Assembly (NCBI GenBank): GCA_963828625.1
Contig: CAWHEX010000003.1
Span: 757,561-821,560 of the forward strand
Length of the DNA stretch: 64,000 nt
Source of the DNA: PALSA-894 sp963828625
GTDB lineage: Bacteria > Pseudomonadota > Alphaproteobacteria > Rhizobiales > Xanthobacteraceae
Reading direction: 5' to 3'
The translations under genes were made by a program, and so were the position numbers. The notes beneath the pieces are model-generated. The model had not been told where the DNA came from and made no database searches. It saw only the letters and a list, made by a program, of their open reading frames with translations. Shown here piece after piece: positions 9,075 to 19,238 of this stretch; the first letter of the stretch is position 1, and each line of letters opens with the position of its first letter.

Positions 9075-10889
9075 GTGGTGGACCTGCTGATCCATTACAT
9101 GGCGCCCATCATGTTCGTGGCGCTCGTGATCTTCCTGCTGCTCGGGTATCCGGTGGCATTCTCGCTCGGCGCGGTCGGCCTGATCTTCGGCTTCATCGGA
9201 ATCCAGGTGGGGCTGTTCCGGCCCGACTTCCTGCAGGCGCTGCCCGAACGCATCTACGGAATCATGAACAACGACGTGTTGTTGGCGATTCCGTTCTTCA
9301 CGTTCATGGGGCTGATACTCGAACGATCCGGCATGGCCGAAGACCTGCTCGACACGATCGGGCAACTCTTCGGCACGATCCGCGGCGGACTTGCCTATGC
9401 GGTGATCTTCGTCGGCGCGCTGCTGGCGGCCACCACCGGCGTGGTCGCCGCTTCGGTCATCTCGATGGGGCTGATCTCGCTGCCCATCATGCTGCGCTAC
9501 GGCTACGACCGGCGCGTCGCCTCCGGCGTGATCGCGGCCTCCGGCACGCTCGCCCAGATCATTCCGCCGTCGCTGGTGCTGATCGTCATGGCCGACCAGC
9601 TCGGGAAGTCGGTTGGCGACATGTACGAGGGCGCATTCCTGCCCGGCCTCGTTCTGGCATCGATGTATGCGGGTTACGTTTTCCTCGTCAGCATTCTCTA
9701 CCCCAAGGCGGCACCCGGCCTGCCGGTGGACGATATCGGCTACCGCGAGCCGGACGGCGCGCGCGGTGTGTGGCAGCTCGGCGTGCTGGTTTTGTTTTCG
9801 GCGCTCGTCTCGATTTACCTGATGAAACATACCAAAGTGCGCGCCGGAGCGGACTTCGTCGTGCTGGCGATGTCGCTGGGCGTGGTCGTCTCGTTCCTGT
9901 GCGCGGTGTTCAATCGGATCTTCGGCGCACGCTATTTCTACGCGACCGGCATTCTGTTCGCCGCCTTCGCGGCGGCCGCCTATTACGCCGACACGCATAA
10001 CCACGAGAACTGGGCGATCCTGCTGGCTGCCCTTTCGGCCGGCGCGTTCTACGCGCTCGTCGCCGCTCTTATCCAGCTTGTCACCGGCTTCCGTCTCGTC
10101 ACGGTCATGGCGGAGCAGACCACGTTCGTGATGGTGCCCCCGCTTGCGCTGATCTTCCTCGTGCTCGGCACGATCTTCATCGGCGTCGCGACGCCGACCG
10201 AAGGCGGCGCCATGGGCGCGGCCGGCGCGATGATCCTCGCGATTATGAAACGCAGGCTGACGTTCGACCTGACGCGACAGGCCGTGGAGTCGACGGCGAA
10301 ACTCTCCGCCTTCGTCGTGTTCATCCTTGTCGGCGCCCGCGTCTTCTCGCTCACCTTCTATGGCGTCGACGGCCATCGCTGGGTCGAGGAAATGCTCGTC
10401 TCGATGCCGGGCGGCCAAATGGGCTTCCTGATCTTCGTGAACGTGTTCGTCTTCGTGCTCGCCTTCTTCCTCGACTTCTTCGAGATCGCCTTCATCGTCA
10501 TCCCGCTGCTCGGACCAGCCGCGGAGCGGCTCGGCATCGATCTCATCTGGTTCGGCGTGATGCTCGGCGTGAACATGCAGACCTCGTTCATGCATCCGCC
10601 GTTCGGCTTCGCGCTGTTCTACCTGCGCTCGGTCGCGCCACGCGAGACCTACACCGACCGCGTGACCGGCAAGGCGACGGAAGGCGTGACGACCGGACAG
10701 ATCTATTGGGGTGCAGTGCCCTTCGTGATCATCCAGTGCATCGGCGTCGCGCTGGTGATCGCGTTCCCCCAACTGGTGATGCACTACAAGAGCACCGGGC
10801 CCCAGATCGATCCTTCAAAGGTCAGGATCGAGATCGAATTGCCCGAGCTGCCGGCACTCGACTTCGGGCTACCGCCCGCCAAACAGTAA
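9075..10889 (+). CDS. dctM: TRAP transporter large permease DctM, long form
   Basis: 604 residues, against about 425-440 for common DctM proteins. The N-terminal half (FLLLGYPVAFSLGAVGLIFG, LLAIPFFTFMGLILERSGMA, LAQIIPPSLVLIVMADQLG) and the C-terminal half (GVATPTEGGAMGAAGAMILA, FFLDFFEIAFIVIPLLGP, MHPPFGFALFYLR) are standard. Between about residues 225 and 345 lies an extra segment with several more hydrophobic helices. Long forms are known in TRAP systems that use TakP-like binding proteins, which fits the three dctP genes next door. GTG 9075 has CCGGAG upstream. Confidence 0.93.
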   Translation: MVDLLIHYMAPIMFVALVIFLLLGYPVAFSLGAVGLIFGFIGIQVGLFRPDFLQALPERIYGIMNNDVLLAIPFFTFMGLILERSGMAEDLLDTIGQLFGTIRGGLAYAVIFVGALLAATTGVVAASVISMGLISLPIMLRYGYDRRVASGVIAASGTLAQIIPPSLVLIVMADQLGKSVGDMYEGAFLPGLVLASMYAGYVFLVSILYPKAAPGLPVDDIGYREPDGARGVWQLGVLVLFSALVSIYLMKHTKVRAGADFVVLAMSLGVVVSFLCAVFNRIFGARYFYATGILFAAFAAAAYYADTHNHENWAILLAALSAGAFYALVAALIQLVTGFRLVTVMAEQTTFVMVPPLALIFLVLGTIFIGVATPTEGGAMGAAGAMILAIMKRRLTFDLTRQAVESTAKLSAFVVFILVGARVFSLTFYGVDGHRWVEEMLVSMPGGQMGFLIFVNVFVFVLAFFLDFFEIAFIVIPLLGPAAERLGIDLIWFGVMLGVNMQTSFMHPPFGFALFYLRSVAPRETYTDRVTGKATEGVTTGQIYWGAVPFVIIQCIGVALVIAFPQLVMHYKSTGPQIDPSKVRIEIELPELPALDFGLPPAKQ

Positions 10890-10907
10890 AATCAGCCGAA
10901 ATAAAAA

Positions 10908-10934
10908 GAGCCCCGGAGCGACGCTCCGGGGCTC
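10908..10934. terminator. Bidirectional terminator between dctM and dctP1
   Basis: An 11-base stem (GAGCCCCGGAG / CTCCGGGGCTC) with loop CGACG has TTTTTT after it on the plus strand and AAAAA before it, so it can stop transcription from both convergent genes. Confidence 0.88.
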
Positions 10935-10955
10935 TCGGTTTTTTGCGTTTGTGCG

Positions 10956-12047
10956 TCAGGTGCGCGTGCGCATCCGCATCATGAAGCTATCGAAGCCAAG
11001 CTCGGCCACCTGCTGCCAGGCGAACAAGTCGTTGCGGAACGCGACCAGGTTTTCGTGCAGCTTCTTGAAGTGCGCGTTGGTCTTCATGTGGTCCGCATAG
11101 ACTTCCTGCGCGGCGGTGTAGCAGGCTTCGAGCACCGGCTGCGGGAACGGCCGCAAGATCGCACCCTGCGAGATCAGCTTCTTGAGCGCCGCCGGATTGG
11201 CGTAGTCGTACTTGCCGACCACCCAAGCCCAGGCATCGCCGGACGCGACCTCGATCATGCTCTGATAGACCTTCGGCAGCTCCCGCCACTTGGCGATGTT
11301 GATCAGATTGTGGCTCTGACCGCAGCCTTCCCACCAGCCCGGGTAGTAGTAGTTCTGCGCGACCTTCACGAAGCCGAGCTTCTCGTCGTCGTACGGACCG
11401 ACCCACTCGGCGGCGTCGATGGTGCCCTTCTCCAGCGCCGGATAGATGTCGCCCGCGGCGAGTTGCTGCGGCACGGCGCCGAGCTTCTGCAGGATCGTAC
11501 CGGCGAAGCCGCCGACGCGGAATTTCAGGCCCTTCAGGTCATCGACGGTCTTGATCTCCTTGCGGAAGAAGCCGCCCATCTGCGCGCCGGTGTTGCCGGC
11601 CGCGAAGCCGATGCAATTGTACTTGGCGAACAGCTCGTTCATCAGGTTCTGGCCGTCGCCGAAGCGCAGCCACGCATTCATGCCGCGCGTGTTGACGCCG
11701 AAGGGAAGCGCAGTGCCGAAGGTGAACGCCGCGTCCTTGCCCCAGTAGTAGTATGAGGCGGTGTTGCCGATTTCGACGGTGCCGTTCTGCACCGCGTCGA
11801 GCACCTGCAGGCCGGGCACGATTTCGCCCGCCGCGAATACCTGGATCTGGAACTTGTTGTCGCTCATTTCGGCGATGCGCTTGGCGAAGTATTCGCAGCC
11901 GCCGTACAGCGTATCGAGCGACTTCGGCCAGCTCGTCGGCATGCGCCACTTCACTTCCGGCATCGACTGGGCGATCGCGGGCGCGGCGACGGCGGCCGAG
12001 GCGGCGATCCCGACACCTGCCGATTTCAGGAATTCACGACGTTTCAT
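10956..12047 (-). CDS. dctP: TRAP transporter solute-binding protein DctP, copy 1 (TakP-like)
   Basis: 363 residues. A twin-arginine type signal (MKRREFLKSAGVGIAASAAV, then AAPAIAQ) sends it to the periplasm. The mature part follows the TakP pattern: KWRMPTSWPKSLDTLYGG, FQIQVFAAGEIVPGLQVLDAV, NTGAQMGGFFRKEI, AAEWVGPYDDEKLGF and YYYPGWWEG. TakP proteins bind 2-oxo acids such as pyruvate. RBS AGGGGAA precedes the ATG. It faces dctQM and is the first of three paralogues; it differs from the others in the C-terminal end (LGFDSFMMRMRTRT), so its ligand may differ. Exact ligand unknown. Confidence 0.9.
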   Translation of the reverse strand: MKRREFLKSAGVGIAASAAVAAPAIAQSMPEVKWRMPTSWPKSLDTLYGGCEYFAKRIAEMSDNKFQIQVFAAGEIVPGLQVLDAVQNGTVEIGNTASYYYWGKDAAFTFGTALPFGVNTRGMNAWLRFGDGQNLMNELFAKYNCIGFAAGNTGAQMGGFFRKEIKTVDDLKGLKFRVGGFAGTILQKLGAVPQQLAAGDIYPALEKGTIDAAEWVGPYDDEKLGFVKVAQNYYYPGWWEGCGQSHNLINIAKWRELPKVYQSMIEVASGDAWAWVVGKYDYANPAALKKLISQGAILRPFPQPVLEACYTAAQEVYADHMKTNAHFKKLHENLVAFRNDLFAWQQVAELGFDSFMMRMRTRT

Positions 12048-12183
12048 AAGCGTTTCCCCTGCTGGATTTAAGTCGACTCTCTGCCGACGCGACCGGATTG
12101 AAATCCGTTTTTTTGTTGGCCTGTCACCGACGAGCGACTGGGCGCAATCTTACGGAACTATTCGGGGAAGCCAATACAAAAAA

Positions 12184-12205
12184 CCCGGGGCCAAAGGGCC
12201 CCGGG
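12184..12205 (-). terminator. Rho-independent terminator of dctP copy 2
   Basis: A nine-base stem (CCCGGGGCC / GGCCCCGGG) with loop AAAG. The six A at 12178-12183 become the U tract of minus-strand RNA. It is 30 bases past the dctP2 stop. Confidence 0.85.
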
Positions 12206-12234
12206 CTGGGTCTTGCTGCTCAACTTTTGGACGA

Positions 12235-13327
12235 TCAGGCGCGCGGGCGCGTCCGGATCATGAAGGTGTCGTAGGTGTACTCGGCCACCTGCCACCAGAG
12301 ATACTCGTCGTTCCGGAAGGCGATCATGTTGTCGTAGACCTTCTTGAAGTCCGCGTTCTTCGACGAGATGTCGGCGTAGATCTCGTTCGCGGCCTTCAGG
12401 CAGGCTTCCATGATCGGCTGGCTGAACGGACGAAGCTGTGCGCCCTGCGCCACCAGTTTCTTGAGCGCCTGCGGGTTGCGCGCATCATACCGTGCGGTTT
12501 CTTCGATGTTCGCCGCACCTGCCGCCGCGGTGACGATCGCCTTGTAGTTCTTCGGCAGCTCTTCCCACTTTGCGATGATTGAACATGAAGTGCTGCGTGG
12601 TGCCGCCTTCCCACCAGCCGGGGTAATAGTAGTACGGCGCGACCTTCTGGAAGCCGAGCTTCTCGTCGTCATACGGGCCGACCCACTCGGCCGCATCCAC
12701 CGTGCCTTTTTCGAGCGCCGGATAGATGTCGCCGCCCGCGATCTGCTGCGGCACGACGCCGAGCTTCGCCATCACCTGCCCGGCGAGACCCGCGATGCGC
12801 ATCTTCACGCCGTTCAGGTCGGTGACCTCTTTCACTTCCTTGCGGAACCAGCCGCCCATCTGCGCACCGGTGTTGCCGCCGAGCAGGCTGACGATGTTGA
12901 ACTTCTTGGTGAACTCATCCATCAGCTTCTGCGCGCCGCCGTCATAGAACCAGGCGTTCTGCTGGCGTGTGTTGAGCCCGAACGGCACGGCGCAGAACAG
13001 CGGGAAGGTCGGGTCCTTGCCGACGTAGTAATAGGCGGCGGTGTGACAGCACTCGACGGTGTTGTTGCTGACCGCATCGAGCGCCTGCAGGGCGGGCACC
13101 ACTTCACCGGCGGCGAAGGTCGAGATCTGGAACTTGTTGTCGGTCGCCTCGGCGACGTACTTGGCGAATGTCTCGGATGAGCCCCAGAGCGTATCGAGCG
13201 ACTTCGGGAAGCTCGAAGTCAGCCGCCATTTGATCTCGGGGCTCGACTGCGCGATGGCGGGCGCCGCAATGGCGCCGGTTGCGGCGAGTCCAAGACCCGC
13301 TGATTTGAGGAATTGACGACGCTTCAT
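12235..13327 (-). CDS. dctP: TRAP transporter solute-binding protein DctP, copy 2 (frameshift near 12578)
   Basis: About 363 residues. Twin-arginine type signal MKRRQFLKSAGLGLAATGA, then AIAAPAIAQ. The TakP pattern continues with KWRLTSSFPKSLDTLWGS, NTGAQMGGWFRKEV, AAEWVGPYDDEKLGF and YYYPGWWEGG. The frame breaks between HFMFN and IAKWEELPKNYKA; deletion of one base at about 12578 restores it, matching INIAKW in copy 1. A possible gene duplicate of copies 1 and 3, with its own terminator and a 180-base upstream space, so it may be expressed separately. Ligand probably a 2-oxo or related acid. Confidence 0.88.
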
Positions 13328-13457
13328 GGCGTTCCCCTGTTGAAGGATTAAGACGTTGCGACCAAGGCGGGCAACGACGCCCCGGGTCAAATCCCCGCCG
13401 CCGCCTCAAATCTGGCCGTAATCTATCTCAACAAGCCGCGCGCCGGAAACGAAAAAA

Positions 13458-13482
13458 GCCCCGGAACAGTGTGCTCCGGGGC
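13458..13482 (-). terminator. Rho-independent terminator of dctP copy 3
   Basis: An eight-base stem (GCCCCGGA / TCCGGGGC) around a nine-base loop; the six A at 13452-13457 give a U tract in minus-strand RNA. It lies 27 bases after the dctP3 stop. Confidence 0.82.
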
Positions 13483-13508
13483 CCTCATGACGTTGAAAGG
13501 TGGGCAGC

Positions 13509-14600
<1,092 letters not shown>

Positions 14601-14744
14601 TCGGGAAGGTCCTTGTGCCCGGGGAATTGAGAGCGGCGACGCATGCCGCCGCGGTCGGTTAGCACAGGTGTCCACGCAGAGGGAACCTGTAACCGGCAGA
14701 ACTGGGCGCCCGGCGGACGTCAGACGAAGGGTGCGGGTCGCCGG

Positions 14745-16197
14745 TTAAGTCGTTGATGGAACTTGTAATCGTTCGTGGTGCGCGGTGGGCCAGAGGAGCA
14801 AGATACCGGCGAGCGCGATGTACCAGGCGAACGGGCGAACCATCCAGATCGCATGCAGCAAAGTGTGACTGAGGAAGACGAGGCTCCACAGCGGCATGAC
14901 GAGCGCGGACGCGAAGAGAATCAGCAGGCGTGTACGCGCAATGTCGTCTTCGGGCTTGCGCGCGTGCCGGATGAACATGACGACGACCACGATGACGGCC
15001 GCGCCCATGATCGTCATGCCAAGCACGGGCGAGCCGTAACCGATCACGAAGGTCGCGTAGCCGAGGCGTGCGAGCATGTAGAGCACGGTGAGCACCCAGC
15101 TCCGCTCCAGCGTCGTCACGTCGATGCCGAAGCGCGACAGCCAGGCGATCTCCTGCGGCGGCAGGCTGGCGACGAATGAACTGCCGACGCGCACCGCCAG
15201 ACTGCTGCGAAAGTCGGCCAGCGCGCTCGCATCGACGAACAGCATCACCAGCGCGATCTTGATCGCGAACGTCAGGACGATGGCGCCGGCAAAAATGACC
15301 GTGCCGTGGAACGCCCGGCGCAGCAGCACATTGCGGTCAGGCGGACCGTCGAGTGCGACGACGCCGAGCAGCAGCGCAAGCCCGAAGGGTATGCCGCCGG
15401 TGAGGAATTCGAAGATCGCCGTGCACACACCGAACACTGCGACCGCGGCTGCAAATCGCACCTCCGCCACACGACGATGATAGGCGTAGGCCAGAAACAC
15501 CGCGAGCACGAGATCGGACAGGCCGAACGAGAAATAGATACCGAACAGCCAGAGGCCGCTGAAGAACAGGAGCATGGCGGCAATCGCCGCGTAGCCGCGC
15601 TCGCGCCAGGCATCCCGCCTGCCTGAAGCGCTTCTTCGCGCCGCCGGCACGAGGACCAGCAGCAAGAAAAATGCATTGAGGAGGAGCGTGATCCAGCCAA
15701 GCGCATAGGGGGAGATCACCGCTCGCACGAGCACCGCGAAAATGCGCTGGCCGTGCAGGTAGCGATGATATGGGACCGCCGTCGGATCGGCATGCGCACC
15801 GCGCTCTAGCGCTGGTATCATCTGCAGGCATGCCGGAATGGTCGGGTCGCCGAGCACGTCCCGGCGGCTGTCCCTCGGCCGGCGGGATGCGTGCCGAAAT
15901 CGCCTCGGCGAGACGGTCCGGATAATCCTGCAGCAGCGCGGACAGCATCAGGCAGTCGTTGCCGCCGAAGCGCGGAATCGCGCGGGCGGTCCAGGCGGCC
16001 CACGTTTGGGTGAATGTGTGCTGTGTGTTCGCCTGCTGGAGCTTGCGCGCGATTTCCTCGCGACTGACCAAGGTCGACGCATAGGACAGCGCGAAAAACG
16101 CCGCGACGGCGACGAGCGTTACGACAAGTGCGCGGACGTACAGCCCGGACGAGCGGGCGACGACATTGCGCGCGATGACGGGAAAGTCCGAGAGCAA
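14745..16197 (-). CDS. Polytopic membrane protein of unknown function (frameshift near 15861)
   Basis: About 483 residues with ten or more hydrophobic segments, starting with one helix (VRALVVTLVAVAAFFALSYA) and a ~120-residue soluble loop, then a dense membrane half ending LLLWPTAHHERLQVPSTT. The pattern recalls membrane proteins of cell-envelope glycosylation, but no motif confirms this. The frame changes within the soluble loop; one extra base in the CCC at 15860-15862 gives a continuous EGQPPDVLGDPTIPACLQM. The likely start is TTG 16197, since a stop lies just upstream; a downstream GTG is possible. It follows the peroxidase pair in the opposite part of the same strand, but a join in one operon is not shown. 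Confidence 0.6.
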
Positions 16198-16232
16198 GCG
16201 AAAATCCGGCGTTTACAAAAGCGCACCCGCGA

Positions 16233-17564
16233 TCAGCGGACGATGTCTACCTTGAACTCCATCCGGGGATGGATGCCGCAGAATACCAGATAGGAGCCCA
16301 CTTTCGGAAAAGTCATTTCCACGGTTTCGCCGGGCTCCTGCGCGCCGGAATCGAAGTCGAGCTTCGGATCGAACACACGGATGTTGTGGGTGCGCGTGTC
16401 GTTGTTGAGGATCCACAGTTTCTCGGCAAGGCGAATGCGCACGTGCGTTGGCGTGAACGTCTTGTCGTGCTGCGATACCGAGGTCGCATGGATGGCGGCC
16501 ACCGCCGCCGACTTCTCCGCAACAATCGCCGCCGGCGGCTGCGGGTCGGCTTCGCTGGTGAGCGTGTCGAGGAACGCGACGAGTGCGGCCTGTTCGCCCG
16601 CATCGAGGGTGAGGTCGCGGGCAAGGTCGCGCGGCAAGGTTGGCCGCACCGTGATCCCGCCCGCGTAATGGCGCACCACGTCGGCAAGTCCTGCCAGCGA
16701 CCCGTCATGCATATATGGCGCGCGACGGGATACCTCGCGCAGCGACGGTGTCTTGAATGCGTGCTCGGCGGCTTCAAGGCGGAGCACCGCGCCGCGCCCG
16801 CGATCCTCGCTCGCAAGGCCAACGTCGTAGAACGCATGATCGGTGAACGCCCACCCCGCATGGCAATTCACGCATCCCGCCTTACCGGTGAACAGACGGA
16901 AACCATCCGTCTCCTGCGCGTTGAGCGCAGCTGCGTCGCCTGCGACCCAGCGATCGAAGCGCGCCTCGGGCGAGACGAGCGTACGGACGTACGTGGCGAT
17001 CGCCTTCTTCAGAGTGTCTTCGCTGACGCGCCGACTTTCGGGAAAGGCTTTCGCGAAGGCGCGCGCGTAGTCTTTGTCGGCGCCAAGCCGCGCTACAAGC
17101 GGCTTCATCGGCTGCGCCATCTCGTCCGGCGCGATGATGGGACCGGCGACCTGTTCCTCGAGGCTGCGCGCGCGACCATCCCAGAACACGTTCGGCGCCC
17201 AGGCGAGATTCCACAGCGTCGGCGTGTGACGCGCGAGCGGGCGTCCGGGCACGCCGATCGCCGTGATGCGGCCGTCGGAAAATCCCTTGCCGCGAACATG
17301 GCAGGTCGCGCACGCAACGGTGCCGTCGGCGGAAAGCCGCTTGTCGTGAAACAGCTTCTCGCCGAGCGCGCGTTTGACGTCCGAATACGGATTGGAGACC
17401 GGAAACGGAATGCCGGTGGGCCGCCGAAATTTTTCCTTGAGCGCCGCGAGATCGCCGTCCGGCGTTGCGGCAAGCGTGGCGACGCCACCCACGGCGGCGC
17501 CGCAGAGGAATGCTGCCGCGACCAGGCCGCGCCAATGCCCCTGCGCCGCGGTTGGCCAGTTCAC
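16233..17564 (-). CDS. Di-haem cytochrome c peroxidase (MauG-like) fused to a cupredoxin domain
   Basis: 443 residues. A signal anchor (GLVAAAFLCGAAVGGVATLA) leads to a CcpA/MauG-type domain with two haem c motifs, CATCH (near 17313) and CVNCH (near 16880). The last ~85 residues form a plastocyanin-like domain with probable type-1 copper ligands: His in THNIRV, then Cys, His and Met in VFCGIHPRM. This family moves electrons to or from peroxide or oxidises protein residues in the periplasm; the fused copper domain may be the built-in electron partner. GTG 17564 overlaps the stop of the upstream gene (GTGA), so the two are translated together. Physiological substrate unknown. Confidence 0.85.
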   Translation of the reverse strand: MNWPTAAQGHWRGLVAAAFLCGAAVGGVATLAATPDGDLAALKEKFRRPTGIPFPVSNPYSDVKRALGEKLFHDKRLSADGTVACATCHVRGKGFSDGRITAIGVPGRPLARHTPTLWNLAWAPNVFWDGRARSLEEQVAGPIIAPDEMAQPMKPLVARLGADKDYARAFAKAFPESRRVSEDTLKKAIATYVRTLVSPEARFDRWVAGDAAALNAQETDGFRLFTGKAGCVNCHAGWAFTDHAFYDVGLASEDRGRGAVLRLEAAEHAFKTPSLREVSRRAPYMHDGSLAGLADVVRHYAGGITVRPTLPRDLARDLTLDAGEQAALVAFLDTLTSEADPQPPAAIVAEKSAAVAAIHATSVSQHDKTFTPTHVRIRLAEKLWILNNDTRTHNIRVFDPKLDFDSGAQEPGETVEMTFPKVGSYLVFCGIHPRMEFKVDIVR

Positions 17565-18446
17565 ATCAGCTTGCCGACGGACAACTCGATGCGTGACACG
17601 TCGGACAGCACCGCCGCGTAGGTCTTCACCGGTGTCTTCGGCGCCATCGCGGTCGGCCATGCCTTCTTCAACTCCGCGAACGCGTCGCGCACGTGCTTGA
17701 GCGCGTCCGCATCCTTTTTCTCGAGCGCTGGTGCGACCGACTCGATCATCGCCTCGGCCCGCCAGACGAATCCGCGCGAAATCCTGATACTCGACCGGCT
17801 TGGCGATGCGCGCCTTGACGATCGACGCCGCGTATTCGCCGGTTGCGCTCTTGAGCAATTCGAGCGCCGTCTCGACCACGAAGCCTTCACCCGGCTGCTT
17901 CGCCTTCACGCCGGCATCGGCCGCCGCGAGCGCATCCTCGACACCTTTCAGCGCCGTGGCATAATCGTCGCCGCCCTTCTTCTGCTTCACCGTCGTGGCG
18001 AGCAGCTTCAGCGCGGTCGCAAACTGCGGCGTGTTGTAATCCTTCAGCCGGCCCCGGAGCGGGCCGTAAAGCTCTTCGCTCGGATGCAGGAAATGCGGCA
18101 GCGCGGCCGCCCACTGGCCTTCCTTCACGAGCTGGTCGCCAACCAGAAGATGCCCGCGGATCTGCGCGATCTTCAGCGCGAAATCGAGATCGGGCGGAAG
18201 CTTCGCACCACCTTTCGCGCCGCCTTCCTCACCGCCTTCTCCCCCCTCGCCGCCATGACTGTGCTTTTTCGCCGCTGCGGAGAGATCGGTCGAAGCGAGC
18301 GCGCGCGTCAGTGCTTTGTCCGAAACCGTTTCGCGGGCGCGCAGCCGATCGAGCGCGGGCGTTTCGGCATGGGCCGGCCCTGCCACGTTGGCACCCGCGA
18401 CCACGAAGGCGCCGACGCCGAGCCAGATCTTGGTCTTCGACTTCAT
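17561..18446 (-). CDS. Secreted protein partner of the peroxidase-cupredoxin (frameshift near 17778)
   Basis: About 294 residues. A signal peptide (MKSKTKIWLGVGAFVVAGAN...PAHA) is followed by a Gly/Glu/His-rich stretch, HSHGGEGGEGGEEGG, that could hold metal ions, and then a largely helical body with GHLLVGDQLVKEGQWAAALP and HPSEELYGPLRGRLKDY. I do not recognise the family with certainty; the helical form is somewhat like imelysin/EfeO-type iron proteins. The frame breaks between KPVEYQD and RGFVWRAEAM; one extra base at 17772-17781 explains it. Translational overlap with the peroxidase gene suggests that the two act together in the periplasm. Confidence 0.6.
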
Positions 18447-18502
18447 GTTCTGTCGCTTCCGCTCGCGTTGTCTTGAGATGCGCGGCACCATACGGTCGCG
18501 TA

Positions 18503-18518
18503 ACTGGACCGGTCCAGT
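18503..18518. promoter_or_regulatory. Perfect 16-base palindrome in divergent promoter region
   Basis: ACTGGACCGGTCCAGT reads the same on both strands. It lies 57 bases before the secreted-protein gene and 58 bases before the hydroxylase gene, so a dimeric regulator could control both. No matching regulator is encoded beside it. Confidence 0.5.
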
Positions 18519-18530
18519 AAAGTTTGCGAA

Positions 18531-18548
18531 ATTTGGAATAATTCCAAC
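18531..18548. promoter_or_regulatory. ICE/Irr-box-like inverted repeat
   Basis: TTTGGAA-TAA-TTCCAAC resembles the rhizobial iron control element bound by Irr (TTTAGAA-N3-TTCTAAA), with one symmetrical change per arm. It lies 28 bases before the PKHD hydroxylase start. PiuC-type hydroxylases are often iron-regulated, which supports the reading; binding is untested. Confidence 0.45.
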
Positions 18549-18575
18549 GCTTTGCGGAACTAACCTGAACAGATC

Positions 18576-19235
18576 ATGCAAATCGTCATCGCCAACGTCC
18601 TGACCGTGGAAGAACTCGCGCTGGTGCGGGAAGCGCTCGCGCGCGCGACGTTCGAGGACGGCCGCGAGACGGCCGGTTTCGCGGCGCGGCTCGTCAAAAA
18701 CAACCGGCAGGCGACGAGCGACCGCAAGGTCGAAACGGTGCGTGCGCTTGTCGAGGCGCGCGTTCGAGAGAATGAACTATTCGCAATGGCGGTACGACCG
18801 AAGGCGCTCGCCTCGGTGATGTTCTCCGCCTACGAGCCGGGCATGCGCTATGGCAGCCACGTCGACGATGCGCTGATGCAGGGTATGCGCACCGACGTTT
18901 CGTTCACGCTGTTTCTCTCCGATCCCGACGCCTACGACGGCGGCGAACTGGTGATCGAGAGCGCATCCGGCGAGGACGCCGTGAAGCTCAAGGCCGGCGG
19001 CCTCGTCGCCTACCCGTCGACGACGCTGCATCACGTGGCCGAGGTCACGCGCGGCACACGGCTCGCCGCGGTCGGCTGGGCGCGATCCTACGTGCGCGAT
19101 CCCGCCCATCGCGAGATGCTGTTCGATCTTGATACCGCGCGGCGGCAGATGTTCGCGCGCGAAGGAAAGAGCGCCGAGTATGATCTCGTCTCGAAGTCGC
19201 TCGCCAATCTGCTGCGGATGTGGGTGGAGGACTGA
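18576..19235 (+). CDS. piuC: PKHD-type Fe(II)/2-oxoglutarate hydroxylase (YbiX/PiuC family)
   Basis: 219 residues, near the usual 225-229. It follows the YbiX/PiuC pattern: LTVEELALVREALARATFEDGR, TAGFAARLVKNNRQ, FSAYEPGMRYGSHVDDAL with the iron ligands His and Asp, SFTLFLSDPDAYDGGELVI, then YPSTTLHHVAEV with the second His and TRGTRLAAVGW with the 2-oxoglutarate Arg. Such genes often accompany siderophore receptor genes and respond to iron, though their substrate is not known. No receptor gene is visible here. The gene is divergent from the peroxidase pair, with an ICE-like box between them. Confidence 0.85.
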   Translation: MQIVIANVLTVEELALVREALARATFEDGRETAGFAARLVKNNRQATSDRKVETVRALVEARVRENELFAMAVRPKALASVMFSAYEPGMRYGSHVDDALMQGMRTDVSFTLFLSDPDAYDGGELVIESASGEDAVKLKAGGLVAYPSTTLHHVAEVTRGTRLAAVGWARSYVRDPAHREMLFDLDTARRQMFAREGKSAEYDLVSKSLANLLRMWVED

Positions 19236-19238
19236 AGC

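Noticed and set aside
8907..10784. Long minus-strand open frame opposite dctM
   Set aside because: The plus strand encodes DctM with all standard motifs; the antisense protein is rich in His, Asp, Glu and Arg and matches no family.
16233..18581. One continuous 782-codon frame covering two genes
   Set aside because: The middle part (near 17565-17780) is low-quality sequence. The upstream protein continues in another frame to a stop overlapping the GTG start of the peroxidase, so these are two genes and a frameshift.
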